From the NCBI GenBank assembly GCA_016931365.1, contig JAFGEY010000267.1, forward strand, positions 1 through 5,044: a stretch of DNA of 5,044 bases, read 5' to 3'. Made by a program: the position numbers and the translations under genes. Below the pieces are notes generated by a model. That model was given only the letters and a program-made list of their open reading frames with translations, had not been told where the DNA came from and made no database searches. Of this stretch, positions 1 through 4,896 are shown one piece after another. Source of the DNA: Anaerolineae bacterium (GTDB lineage: Bacteria; Chloroflexota; Anaerolineae; JAFGEY01). Position 1 is the stretch's first letter. Each line of letters begins with the position of its first letter.

Positions 1-290
1 AAAAAAAACGGTTTTTTTGGGTGTTATGCCCACACGTCTCTTTGCCTTTCAGTACAAAAGGACTTGACTTTATGATAGTAAGCTTTTCCTTGGTAAACCG
101 GATTCACTTGGGTCGATCATCTGAACACACCATTGCATCTCTTTGATTGTCTGCCTCCTTTCGTTACAAGGTGGTGCCGTCCGTCTTTCCTGCTGCCTGG
201 CATCGATTCCGAGCCTGCGTCGCGCTGTCGGCTACCACCGCGCTGAAACACCACGACAACTTGGCCCCTTTGCTCTTTAGGGAGACTTGC
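1..290. other. Intergenic region downstream of the LacI-family gene, no supported gene
   Basis: No reading frame here has both a credible start and coding-like composition. The first 18 bases are an A-run, CGG and a T-run, a weak A/T palindrome that could help end transcription but lacks a GC stem. On plus, TATGAT at 71-76 resembles a -10 box, but the -35 match upstream (TTCAGT, 48-53) is poor. On minus, AAGGAGG at 154-160 is a perfect Shine-Dalgarno core, yet the nearest ATG (136-138) is 15 nt away and opens only a 22-codon frame. The part up to about 160 is AT-richer than the genes. No clear terminator follows the LacI-family stop codon. Confidence 0.5.
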
Positions 291-1370
291 CTAAACCTCC
301 CTCATCGTAGAATCTGCGCCCCCGACGAGAGGGAGGACACTGGACTCACGAGGCGCAGCGCACGATTCTCGCTCGACAAGCCTGCTGCGCACGGTGATAT
401 TGGAATAGTAGAGACTGTCGTTCTCGATCTGCCGCAGTAAAAGCTCCGCAGCGAGATAACCGACCTCTGCATGGGGAAAGGACACTGTGGTCAGGGCAGG
501 ACGCCCTTCTATTGCCTCGGCCGTGTCGTCCAGGCCAATGATGGATATATCCTGCGGCACGTGGACGCCCATCTCTTGCAGGCCGCGCACTGCGGCTGCG
601 GCGTTCAGATCCTGGACAGCAAAGATGGCCGTTACGTCAGGACGCTTCTTGATCAGGGTCTGGGCAGCCTCGAACCCATCGTGACCCAGCACAATCAGTT
701 CTTCGTCTACCTGGCCGTTGACCCGTAGTACTGCCTGGCGGTAGCACTCGATTCGCCACTCGAACCAGTCATGCTGACGGTCTACCTCTGAGGCGAGAAA
801 GGCGATTCTGCGATGACCCAGTCCGATCAGATGGTCCAGGGCGATGCAAGCCTGCTGATGGTGGTCCTGCCCCACTGTGCTGATTGGCAGATCCGGCCAG
901 TTGCGACTGAGCACGACCATGGGAATGCCCCGTTCCAGGAACTGGTGCAGCAGTTGTCCGTCGTGACGAGCTCCTCGGCCCATGATGATCGCGCCATCGG
1001 CGACAATGTGCCCATCGCTCAACAGGTGATAGCCCAACTGCTGGTGCCCTTCGCGGTAGTTGGTCATAAAGGTCAGGTTGATGTTCTTGTCTTGAACAAA
1101 AGATTGGATACCTGATATATAGTCTACAAAGATAGAGTCAGCGTGGGGCTCGGCGCTGCGCCACTCATAGTGCACAACCACGATCGACTTGTTGAGGACA
1201 GCTCCCTTTTGTGATCGTCGACGAGGCAGGTGGTACCCGAGCTCATCCGCTGCGGCAAGCACAACCCGCTGCAGCTCGGTGGAAACACTCGGTTTGTTGT
1301 TTAGCACTAGCGAGACTGTGCTCTTGGAGACGCCGGCTCGCTCGGCAACTTCAGTCATAGTAGGCGGCAT
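291..1370 (-). CDS. LacI/GalR-family transcriptional regulator
   Basis: A 359-residue DNA-binding regulator of usual length for the LacI/GalR family, acting in the cytoplasm as a ligand-responsive dimer. Residues 5-24 are the helix-turn-helix (TEVAERAGVSKSTVSLVLNN), followed by the hinge region around ADELGYHLPRRR (41-52). Residues about 62-335 form the periplasmic-binding-protein-like sensor domain, with the family signature VPQDISIIGLDD at 271-282 and GLGHRRIAFL at 183-192. The tail after about 337 is non-conserved. The start at 1370 is chosen because AAGGGA (1378-1383) lies 7 nt upstream; a second ATG (1356-1358) would shorten the N-arm by four residues but has no such site. Family knowledge suggests a sugar or sugar-like effector, but the ligand cannot be read from sequence. 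It is transcribed divergently from the PA14 gene, which makes that gene and its own promoter the first candidate targets. Confidence 0.93.
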   Translation of the reverse strand: MPPTMTEVAERAGVSKSTVSLVLNNKPSVSTELQRVVLAAADELGYHLPRRRSQKGAVLNKSIVVVHYEWRSAEPHADSIFVDYISGIQSFVQDKNINLTFMTNYREGHQQLGYHLLSDGHIVADGAIIMGRGARHDGQLLHQFLERGIPMVVLSRNWPDLPISTVGQDHHQQACIALDHLIGLGHRRIAFLASEVDRQHDWFEWRIECYRQAVLRVNGQVDEELIVLGHDGFEAAQTLIKKRPDVTAIFAVQDLNAAAAVRGLQEMGVHVPQDISIIGLDDTAEAIEGRPALTTVSFPHAEVGYLAAELLLRQIENDSLYYSNITVRSRLVERESCAAPRESSVLPLVGGADSTMREV

Positions 1371-1438
1371 CGCCGTTTCCCTTTGTCAGGTGGTCCTGTT
1401 TGCCGAACAAAAAATGGGTCGAAAAACTAAATGTTGTT

Positions 1439-1466
1439 CGTTCGAGAGAATATAGCACGCGTTCGA
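1439..1466 (-). promoter_or_regulatory. Candidate operator: two TCGAACG copies 21 bp apart
   Basis: Read on minus, TCGAACG occurs at 1460-1466 (inside the -35/-10 spacer) and at 1439-1445 (around the predicted start site). The 21-bp step is two helical turns, so both copies face the same side of the DNA. The upstream copy includes the self-complementary TTCGAA (1462-1467). CGAAC recurs once more on minus at 1436-1440, and CGAACAA at 1404-1410 on plus forms an inverted repeat with TTGTTCG at 1434-1440. Placement over a promoter suggests autoregulation by the neighbouring LacI-family protein. This is inference: the motif is not a typical long LacI-family palindrome. Confidence 0.4.
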
Positions 1467-1477
1467 AAAAATGTCAA
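1449..1477 (-). promoter_or_regulatory. Sigma70-type promoter of the LacI-family gene
   Basis: On the minus strand the -35 box is TTGACA (1472-1477, perfect) and the -10 box TATATT (1449-1454, 5 of 6), separated by exactly 17 bp. Transcription should begin near 1442, giving a leader of about 70 nt before the ATG at 1370. So strong a promoter on a regulator gene usually implies negative control, and repeated TCGAACG motifs lie in the spacer and at the start site. Confidence 0.8.
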
Positions 1478-1769
1478 ATCGGTGTGCCCCAAGCGATCGT
1501 CCGACGTTGGCGAGAATTGGAGGAAAACCAGGTGGCGAAAAGCCGTACCCAAGTTCGGACAATCATGTTCAGGGTGCTGCCAGGCCGACGCCGCATCTGT
1601 CCCGCTGTTGGATGGAACTCGGGGCGGCGATCGAACGTCTTGGATATACAGAATGCGATGGAAAGGAATGCTCGCGGCAGGAGCGCGATCCTGCCAGATG
1701 TGCCTGCTTTAAGTGACCGACAGACGCCTGACCATCGCCAAACCTGGTTTTGAGCGAGAGGTAGTACAA
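1478..1769. other. Leader region upstream of the PA14 gene
   Basis: This 292-bp gap separates the divergent promoters. It should hold the promoter of the PA14 gene, but I see only a lone -10-like TATACA (1645-1650) without a convincing -35. A third copy of TCGAACG lies at 1631-1637, ahead of that box. A small inverted repeat lies at 1676-1695. GGAGG at 1519-1523 stands 8 nt before a GTG (1532) that opens a 73-codon, arginine-rich frame ending at 1753. That frame resembles nothing I recognise and may be spurious. Confidence 0.45.
1676..1695. repeat. Inverted repeat in the PA14 gene leader
   Basis: GGCAGGA (1676-1682) and TCCTGCC (1689-1695) form a perfect 7-bp stem with a 6-nt loop. No T-run follows, so it is not an intrinsic terminator. 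It lies about 75 bp before the ATG at 1770 and downstream of the only -10-like sequence. It could be a leader hairpin or a protein-binding site. Confidence 0.35.
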
Positions 1770-1772
1770 ATG
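1757..1772 (+). promoter_or_regulatory. Ribosome binding site that sets the PA14 gene start
   Basis: AGAGGT (1757-1762) lies 7 nt before ATG 1770. The same frame is open back to a GTG at 1713, which would add 19 residues, but that GTG has no Shine-Dalgarno and the added residues do not look like a signal sequence. Starting at 1770 gives a basic N-terminus followed by a hydrophobic segment, as expected for an exported or anchored protein. Confidence 0.7.
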
Positions 1773-3923
1773 AAAGACAAGCGTACAAAATTCGACACGC
1801 TACGGGATTGGGTCAGCGTTCACGCGCGCCCAATTTTGATCGGAGCAGTTCTGCTGGGGATACTCGACCTGATCCTGCTCAGAACAGCCATCTTGCTGGC
1901 CGACGCCCCGCTGCCCGCACCAACGACGACGGCGGTTGTCGCGACAACTGTTGTTGTCGCGACGCCGGTACAGCAGGCTACGCCCACATCCGCCGCCGAA
2001 CCGACGTGGACGCCGCCGCCCACCCAGTCACCGACGGCAACGCCGGCCGCGACGATGACGCAAGTCGCCGAGCCGACATTGACGCAAGTCGCCGAGCCAA
2101 CATCGACGCCGGTCGTCTGGCCGACGCACACCCCCACGCCGGCCATCACCGAGTGGCGCGGCGAGTACTTTGGCAATACGATGCTCTCCGGCACGCCGGC
2201 GCTGGTGCGCAACGACTCGGCGATCAATTTTGTGTGGGGCGATGCCGCGCCCGCCGGCGGGCTTCCCGCCGACGGCTTTTCGGCGCGCTGGACGCGCGCG
2301 CTGCACTTTGACGGCGGCCTGTACCGCTTTCGCGCCACGATGGACGACGGAATGCGCGTGTACCTGAACGGCGAAGCGATCATCGATACGCTGCAAGACG
2401 GCGCGGCGCGTGAGCGCACCGTCGATCTGACCCTGGCGGCGGGCATCCACAAGCTGATCGTCGTCTATTACGAGCGCAGCGGCGCGGCGGTCGCCCAGTT
2501 CAGTTGGGAAAAACTGGCCGATTATCCCGACTGGAAGGGCGAATACTGGCCCAACCTCAAGCTGGAGGGCCAGCCCGCGCTGGTACGCAACGACAAAGCA
2601 GCCAACGGCACGCCGGGCATCGACTTGAACTGGCAGCAAGGCAGTCCCGACGCGGCCCTGCCCGCCAATGGCTTTTCAGCGCGCTGGACGCGCAAGGCCA
2701 GTTTTGAGCGCGGCACTTACCGCTTCCACGTCCTGGTCGACGACGGGGTGCGCCTGTGGGTCGACGACCAGTTGTTGATCGACGCATGGTACGATCACAG
2801 CGCGCACGAGCTCGTCGCCGACCTCAGCCTCGTGCGCGCCGCACACGAGGTCAAGGTGGAATACTATGAGCAGAGTGGCCAGGCGCGGATCAAAGTGTGG
2901 TGGGAAAATGTGGATTTGACTTTCACCGACTGGAAGGGCGAATACTGGCCCAACAAGGACTTGAACGGCGCGCCCGCACTGGTGCGCAACGTCAAGTCAC
3001 CCGCCGGAACGTTGGGCATCGAGTTTAATTGGGGCGCAGGCGCAGCGGCGATCGGCCTGCCGCAAGACAACTTTTCGGCGCGCTGGAGCCGCCAGGTGAC
3101 GTTCAGCTCCGGTGTGTATCGCTTTTATGCCCAGGCTGACGACGCGGTGCGCGTCTACCTCGACCAGACGCTCATCATCAACGAGTGGCACGGCTTCCAG
3201 AACCGGGTTTATCAGGTCGATCTGCCATTGAACGGCGCTCACTCGGTGCGGGCCGAATATGCCGAACACACCGGCGATGCACGGGCAAAAATCTGGTGGA
3301 CGCGGTTGGGCGATCTGCCCACCCCGACGCCGCCCGCAACGCCGACAAGCACTGCAACGGCAGTGCCAACGCCAACTGCGACCGCAACGCCAACCGCAAT
3401 GCCGACAAGCACTGCAACGGCAGTGCCAACGGCGACGGCAACGGCCACCGCGACCACCGAACCGACCGCTACACCAACGGCGACGCCGATAAGCACCGCA
3501 ACCGCAGTACCGACACCCACAACGACGGTGCACATCGACGAGCTTTTGCCCGTCCCGCTATCCATCGACTGGGACGGCAACGGCATCGCCAATGGGCAGG
3601 ATGAATGGATCGAGCTGTACAACGCAGGCACGGAAGCAATCGATCTGAGCGATTGGTCGCTCGAAGCGTCTGTATACGGCCTGGCCTACGCCATTCCAGA
3701 CGGCACAATGCTGGGGGCGGGCGAGTTCCTCGTGCTCTACCGGGCGCAGAGCGGCCTCGCGCTCAACGACGGCGGCGACACGGTTCGCTTGCTGGATGCT
3801 GCCGGCGCGGTCATCGACAGCGTGACCTGGGACGATATCGGTCCGGACGCGAGCTATGGGCGAACCGCGTCGGGCGAGTGGGCGATCACTGCCTCGCCCA
3901 GTCCGGGAGCAGCCAACTTGTAA
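1770..3923 (+). CDS. Exported/membrane-anchored protein with three PA14 domains and a lamin-tail domain
   Basis: The product has 717 residues. Order: basic N-terminus; hydrophobic segment about 21-44 (PILIGAVLLGILDLILL then RTAILLA), an uncleaved anchor or signal peptide; Thr/Pro/Ala linker 47-127; PA14 domains at about 128-250, 254-383 and 387-515; a second Thr/Pro linker 517-587; and a lamin-tail (LTD) fold 588-717. Each PA14 unit carries its hallmark Asp-Asp (192-193, 324-325, 457-458) before a V-Y/W-strand, and the motif FSARW. In PA14 adhesins and glycoside hydrolases such Asp pairs often bind calcium and sugar. The LTD is marked by EWIELYNAGTEAIDLSDWSL and a GDTVRLLD-type strand. No catalytic domain and no C-terminal sorting signal are seen. 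Likely role: cell-surface or extracellular binding, perhaps to carbohydrate; the substrate is unknown. The GTG at 1713 is an alternative start. The gene is divergent from the LacI-family regulator. Confidence 0.9.
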   Translation: MKDKRTKFDTLRDWVSVHARPILIGAVLLGILDLILLRTAILLADAPLPAPTTTAVVATTVVVATPVQQATPTSAAEPTWTPPPTQSPTATPAATMTQVAEPTLTQVAEPTSTPVVWPTHTPTPAITEWRGEYFGNTMLSGTPALVRNDSAINFVWGDAAPAGGLPADGFSARWTRALHFDGGLYRFRATMDDGMRVYLNGEAIIDTLQDGAARERTVDLTLAAGIHKLIVVYYERSGAAVAQFSWEKLADYPDWKGEYWPNLKLEGQPALVRNDKAANGTPGIDLNWQQGSPDAALPANGFSARWTRKASFERGTYRFHVLVDDGVRLWVDDQLLIDAWYDHSAHELVADLSLVRAAHEVKVEYYEQSGQARIKVWWENVDLTFTDWKGEYWPNKDLNGAPALVRNVKSPAGTLGIEFNWGAGAAAIGLPQDNFSARWSRQVTFSSGVYRFYAQADDAVRVYLDQTLIINEWHGFQNRVYQVDLPLNGAHSVRAEYAEHTGDARAKIWWTRLGDLPTPTPPATPTSTATAVPTPTATATPTAMPTSTATAVPTATATATATTEPTATPTATPISTATAVPTPTTTVHIDELLPVPLSIDWDGNGIANGQDEWIELYNAGTEAIDLSDWSLEASVYGLAYAIPDGTMLGAGEFLVLYRAQSGLALNDGGDTVRLLDAAGAVIDSVTWDDIGPDASYGRTASGEWAITASPSPGAANL
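1938..1963. repeat. Perfect hairpin within the PA14 gene
   Basis: GTCGCGACAAC (1938-1948) and GTTGTCGCGAC (1953-1963) form an 11-bp stem with loop TGTT. The left arm is itself part of a 14-bp palindrome, GTTGTCGCGACAAC (1935-1948). The bases encode the linker residues VVATTVVVAT just after the hydrophobic segment. The amino-acid repetition may explain part of it, but it does not require this base-level complementarity. Confidence 0.65.
2055..2102 (+). repeat. 24-bp tandem repeat in the first Thr/Pro linker
   Basis: Two near-identical 24-bp units (2055-2078 and 2079-2102) share an exact 19-bp core at 2056-2074 and 2080-2098. They encode MTQVAEPT and LTQVAEPT; a diverged third unit reads STPVVWPT. 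In-frame units of this kind change linker length by slippage or unequal recombination without breaking the protein. Confidence 0.85.
2151..3316 (+). repeat. Three tandem PA14-domain repeats
   Basis: Three units of about 125-133 codons begin at EWRGEYFGN (2151), DWKGEYWPN (2529) and DWKGEYWPN (2928). Units 2 and 3 are 399 bp apart and share an exact 29-bp stretch (2527-2555 and 2926-2954). Unit 1 is shorter, lacks the insertion between the PALVRN and WG-like positions seen in the others, and is the most diverged. The pattern points to an old first duplication and a younger one, or gene conversion, between units 2 and 3. Confidence 0.85.
3341..3514 (+). repeat. Repeats in the second Thr/Pro linker
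   Basis: An exact 31-bp sequence occurs at 3341-3371 and 3401-3431, 60 bp apart, encoding PTSTATAVPT twice. A diverged third copy at 3485-3514 encodes PISTATAVPT. The linker between them is built of ACG/ACC/GCA/CCG codons. These linkers hold extracellular domains apart and could carry O-glycans, which is inference. Confidence 0.85.
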
Positions 3924-3951
3924 CCTGCTCCAGACTCGCATCGACGGACCC

Positions 3952-3993
3952 AAAGCAAGCCAGAGATCGCCAATGGATCGCTGGCTTTGCTTT
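3952..3993 (+). terminator. Probable intrinsic terminator of the PA14 gene
   Basis: AAAGCAAGCCAG (3952-3963) pairs with CTGGCTTTGCTTT (3981-3993) with one bulged base. The 17-nt loop contains a small internal GATC/GATC pairing. The T-rich descending arm is followed by GTCTCT. It starts 28 nt after the stop codon. The tail is not a clean T-run, so efficiency is uncertain. Confidence 0.55.
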
Positions 3994-4006
3994 GTCTCTA
4001 GCACCC

Positions 4007-4040
4007 AAAAGAAACGTGCCGACGAAGGACCGTCGGCACG
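4007..4040 (-). terminator. Intrinsic terminator of the toxin-antitoxin operon
   Basis: A perfect 10-bp GC-rich stem, CGTGCCGACG (4015-4024) with CGTCGGCACG (4031-4040), has a 6-nt loop. Read on minus it is followed by TTTCTTTT (4007-4014), the expected U-tract. It lies 34 nt past the toxin stop codon. On plus it has no T-run downstream, so its direction is minus. Confidence 0.82.
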
Positions 4041-4074
4041 AGAGAACCAGGTATTATGATGGAAACCACCATTA

Positions 4075-4449
4075 TCAGACCTGATCTCGGAATGGATCCA
4101 ACAGGGACAGGTTGGACACCCAGTCAAAGTCTCTTGTATTCCGCGTCACCAATGTAAGGCCGTGCACCAAGGCCGTAGCAGCGACGAGCGCATCGCCAAG
4201 CGCCATCTTTTTCAATTGACGGAGTCTCACCGCCTGTTCCAAAACCTCCTCGGAAAGAGGCAGCACCGGCGCTGCCGCAAAAAATGCCTCCAGGTGCTGG
4301 CGTGCCTGCCCGGTCAGGCGATGATACCCAAGCACCTCCACATAGCTGATCGCTGACACCGCCGGCACCCGCTCCGCAATCCACGCGCGCAGGTCGGCGT
4401 GTTCTGGTCGCGCCGCGTAGATGATGATGTTGCTGTCAATCAGCATCAT
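4075..4449 (-). CDS. vapC: PIN-domain toxin, VapC family
   Basis: A 124-residue PIN-domain ribonuclease, normal length for VapC toxins, which cleave RNA with Mg2+ in the cytoplasm. The acidic active-site positions are visible: D5 in MLIDSNIIIYA, E38 in SYVEVLGY, D86 in MALGDALVA, and D107 in LVTRNTRDF. The start lies inside the antitoxin gene: ATG 4447-4449 overlaps its 3' end by 14 nt in another frame. A second ATG (4444-4446) has better spacing to GGGAG (4454-4458), 7 nt rather than 4, so the protein may begin one residue later. The frame is open much further upstream, to 4671, but that part is only an out-of-frame reading of the antitoxin. The overlap implies coupled translation. All catalytic residues are present, so the toxin looks intact. 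Confidence 0.92.
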   Translation of the reverse strand: MMLIDSNIIIYAARPEHADLRAWIAERVPAVSAISYVEVLGYHRLTGQARQHLEAFFAAAPVLPLSEEVLEQAVRLRQLKKMALGDALVAATALVHGLTLVTRNTRDFDWVSNLSLLDPFRDQV

Positions 4450-4720
4450 CCGGCTCCCGGCCTGGCAGCGCGCGATCTTGGCGCACCTCTCGCTCCCAGG
4501 CCGCCGGATCGGCCAGCCCGGCGAATGCGTTTGCGGCGGCCAACTGCTCCAGCGCGGCCGCCATCTGCTGCCCGCGTGAAACGTCCACCGAGAGCGCAAA
4601 GGACTCATCCAGGATCGTGACGTGCACGGAAACCGGCTTGCCGGGCGCGAGCTGGCTAGGCGCTGGCCCACGCCATTCCAGGCGATCGTTTTTTAGAATT
4701 GCCTTGTACGTGACGAGCAT
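4436..4720 (-). CDS. Antitoxin partner of the PIN toxin (VapB-like)
   Basis: A 94-residue protein directly upstream of, and overlapping, the PIN toxin. It starts with a small beta-rich segment (MLVTYKAILKNDRLEWRG, 1-18) and a PVSVHVTIL strand. A helix follows (GQQMAAALEQLAAANAFAGL, about 50-69). The C-terminal tail ADPAAWEREVRQDRALPGRE (70-89) is the hallmark of a family of short PIN-associated antitoxins common in Cyanobacteria and Chloroflexota. By analogy the C-terminal part wraps and blocks the toxin. I see no obvious ribbon-helix-helix, AbrB-like or Phd-like DNA-binding signature, so autorepression is not certain. TGAGG (4731-4735) lies 10 nt before the ATG, somewhat long spacing. Confidence 0.85.
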   Translation of the reverse strand: MLVTYKAILKNDRLEWRGPAPSQLAPGKPVSVHVTILDESFALSVDVSRGQQMAAALEQLAAANAFAGLADPAAWEREVRQDRALPGREPDDAD

Positions 4721-4755
4721 TCTCGCTTTACCTCACCCAAACCAATGTACTGCTC

Positions 4756-4767
4756 ATAGTATACTAT
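4756..4767. promoter_or_regulatory. Candidate operator: 12-bp perfect palindrome over the -10 box
   Basis: ATAGTATACTAT reads the same on both strands and contains the whole predicted -10 hexamer. A protein bound here would block RNA polymerase. Toxin-antitoxin operons are often autorepressed through palindromes in this position, which is known for the class; binding by this particular antitoxin is inference. Confidence 0.5.
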
Positions 4768-4787
4768 AGATTGCGTGCAAAAGTAAA
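4758..4787 (-). promoter_or_regulatory. Probable promoter of the toxin-antitoxin operon
   Basis: On minus, -35-like TTTACT (4782-4787, 4 of 6) and -10 TATACT (4758-4763, 5 of 6) have an 18-bp spacer. The start site would lie near 4751, about 30 nt before the antitoxin ATG. The spacer holds the inverted repeat TTGC-AC-GCAA (4771-4780). This box lies just outside the IS relic end at 4795, so it probably predates the insertion. Confidence 0.5.
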
Positions 4788-4792
4788 ATATA

Positions 4793-4863
4793 ATTGACCC
4801 CAAAAACTGGACCACATGCGATATGAAAAAACCGAGTATAATATCCAGCATGTGGAGGTCAAT
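4793..4863. repeat. Interrupted inverted repeat that can cover the OrfA Shine-Dalgarno
   Basis: The left arm is ATTGACC (4793-4799) plus CCACATGC (4812-4819). The right arm is GCATGTGG (4848-4855) plus GGTCAAT (4857-4863). Fifteen base pairs form, with a 12-nt bulge on one side, 1 nt on the other, and a 28-nt loop. The Shine-Dalgarno GGAGG (4854-4858) falls in the right arm. RNA begun from the internal TATAAT would start near 4849 and lack the left arm. Confidence 0.6.
4835..4862 (-). promoter_or_regulatory. Outward sigma70-like promoter inside the IS relic
   Basis: On minus, -35 TTGACC (4857-4862, 5 of 6) and -10 TATACT (4835-4840, 5 of 6) are separated by 16 bp. It points out of the relic toward the antitoxin gene, about 115 bp away. 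It would add a second, palindrome-independent start to the toxin-antitoxin operon, although RNA polymerase would still have to pass the 4756-4767 palindrome. Confidence 0.5.
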
Positions 4864-4866
4864 GAA

Positions 4867-4896
4867 ATGTCAAAACGAAAACAACACAGCACAAAT
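4867..4896 (+). pseudogene. Truncated IS3-family OrfA, first ~10 codons only
   Basis: ATG 4867, 8 nt after GGAGG, reads MSKRKQHSTN, like the N-terminus of IS3-family OrfA, the helix-turn-helix half of the transposase. Beyond this the frame runs into unrelated sequence and stops at TAA 4936-4938 after 23 residues. The helix-turn-helix and everything after it are lost, so no function is possible. Confidence 0.55.

Noticed and set aside
1..18. Intrinsic terminator at the left edge
   Set aside because: An A-run/T-run with a 3-nt centre gives only weak A-U pairs and no GC stem.
147..440. 97-codon plus-strand frame overlapping the 3' end of the regulator gene
   Set aside because: TTG start without a ribosome site, no recognisable motif, and it overlaps a well-supported gene.
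1471..1716. Cys-containing 81-codon plus-strand frame
   Set aside because: Its ATG lies in the -35 region of the regulator promoter with no Shine-Dalgarno; the cysteine spacing fits no motif I know.
1713..1769. GTG 1713 as the start of the PA14 protein
   Set aside because: No ribosome site; the added 19 residues put a charged stretch before the membrane segment, whereas ATG 1770 has AGAGGT at good spacing.
3341..3514. CRISPR-like repeats
   Set aside because: Only two exact copies, in frame within a coding linker, with low-complexity spacers and no palindromic repeat or cas genes.
1820..3631. Long open frames antisense to, or shifted from, the PA14 gene
   Set aside because: They arise from the GC-rich Thr/Pro/Ala codons; their translations are Arg/Ala/Val-rich with no domain, while the plus frame has clear PA14 and lamin-tail motifs.
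4450..4671. N-terminal extension of the PIN toxin frame (74 extra residues)
   Set aside because: It reads the antitoxin gene out of frame, is rich in Arg/Ser/Trp/Pro, and the PIN fold begins exactly at MMLIDSN with a ribosome site just before.
4793..4863. Terminator of the reductase gene on minus
   Set aside because: The loop is 28 nt and the stem is interrupted; although TTTTT follows on minus, the structure fits an IS leader better. A minor terminator role cannot be excluded.
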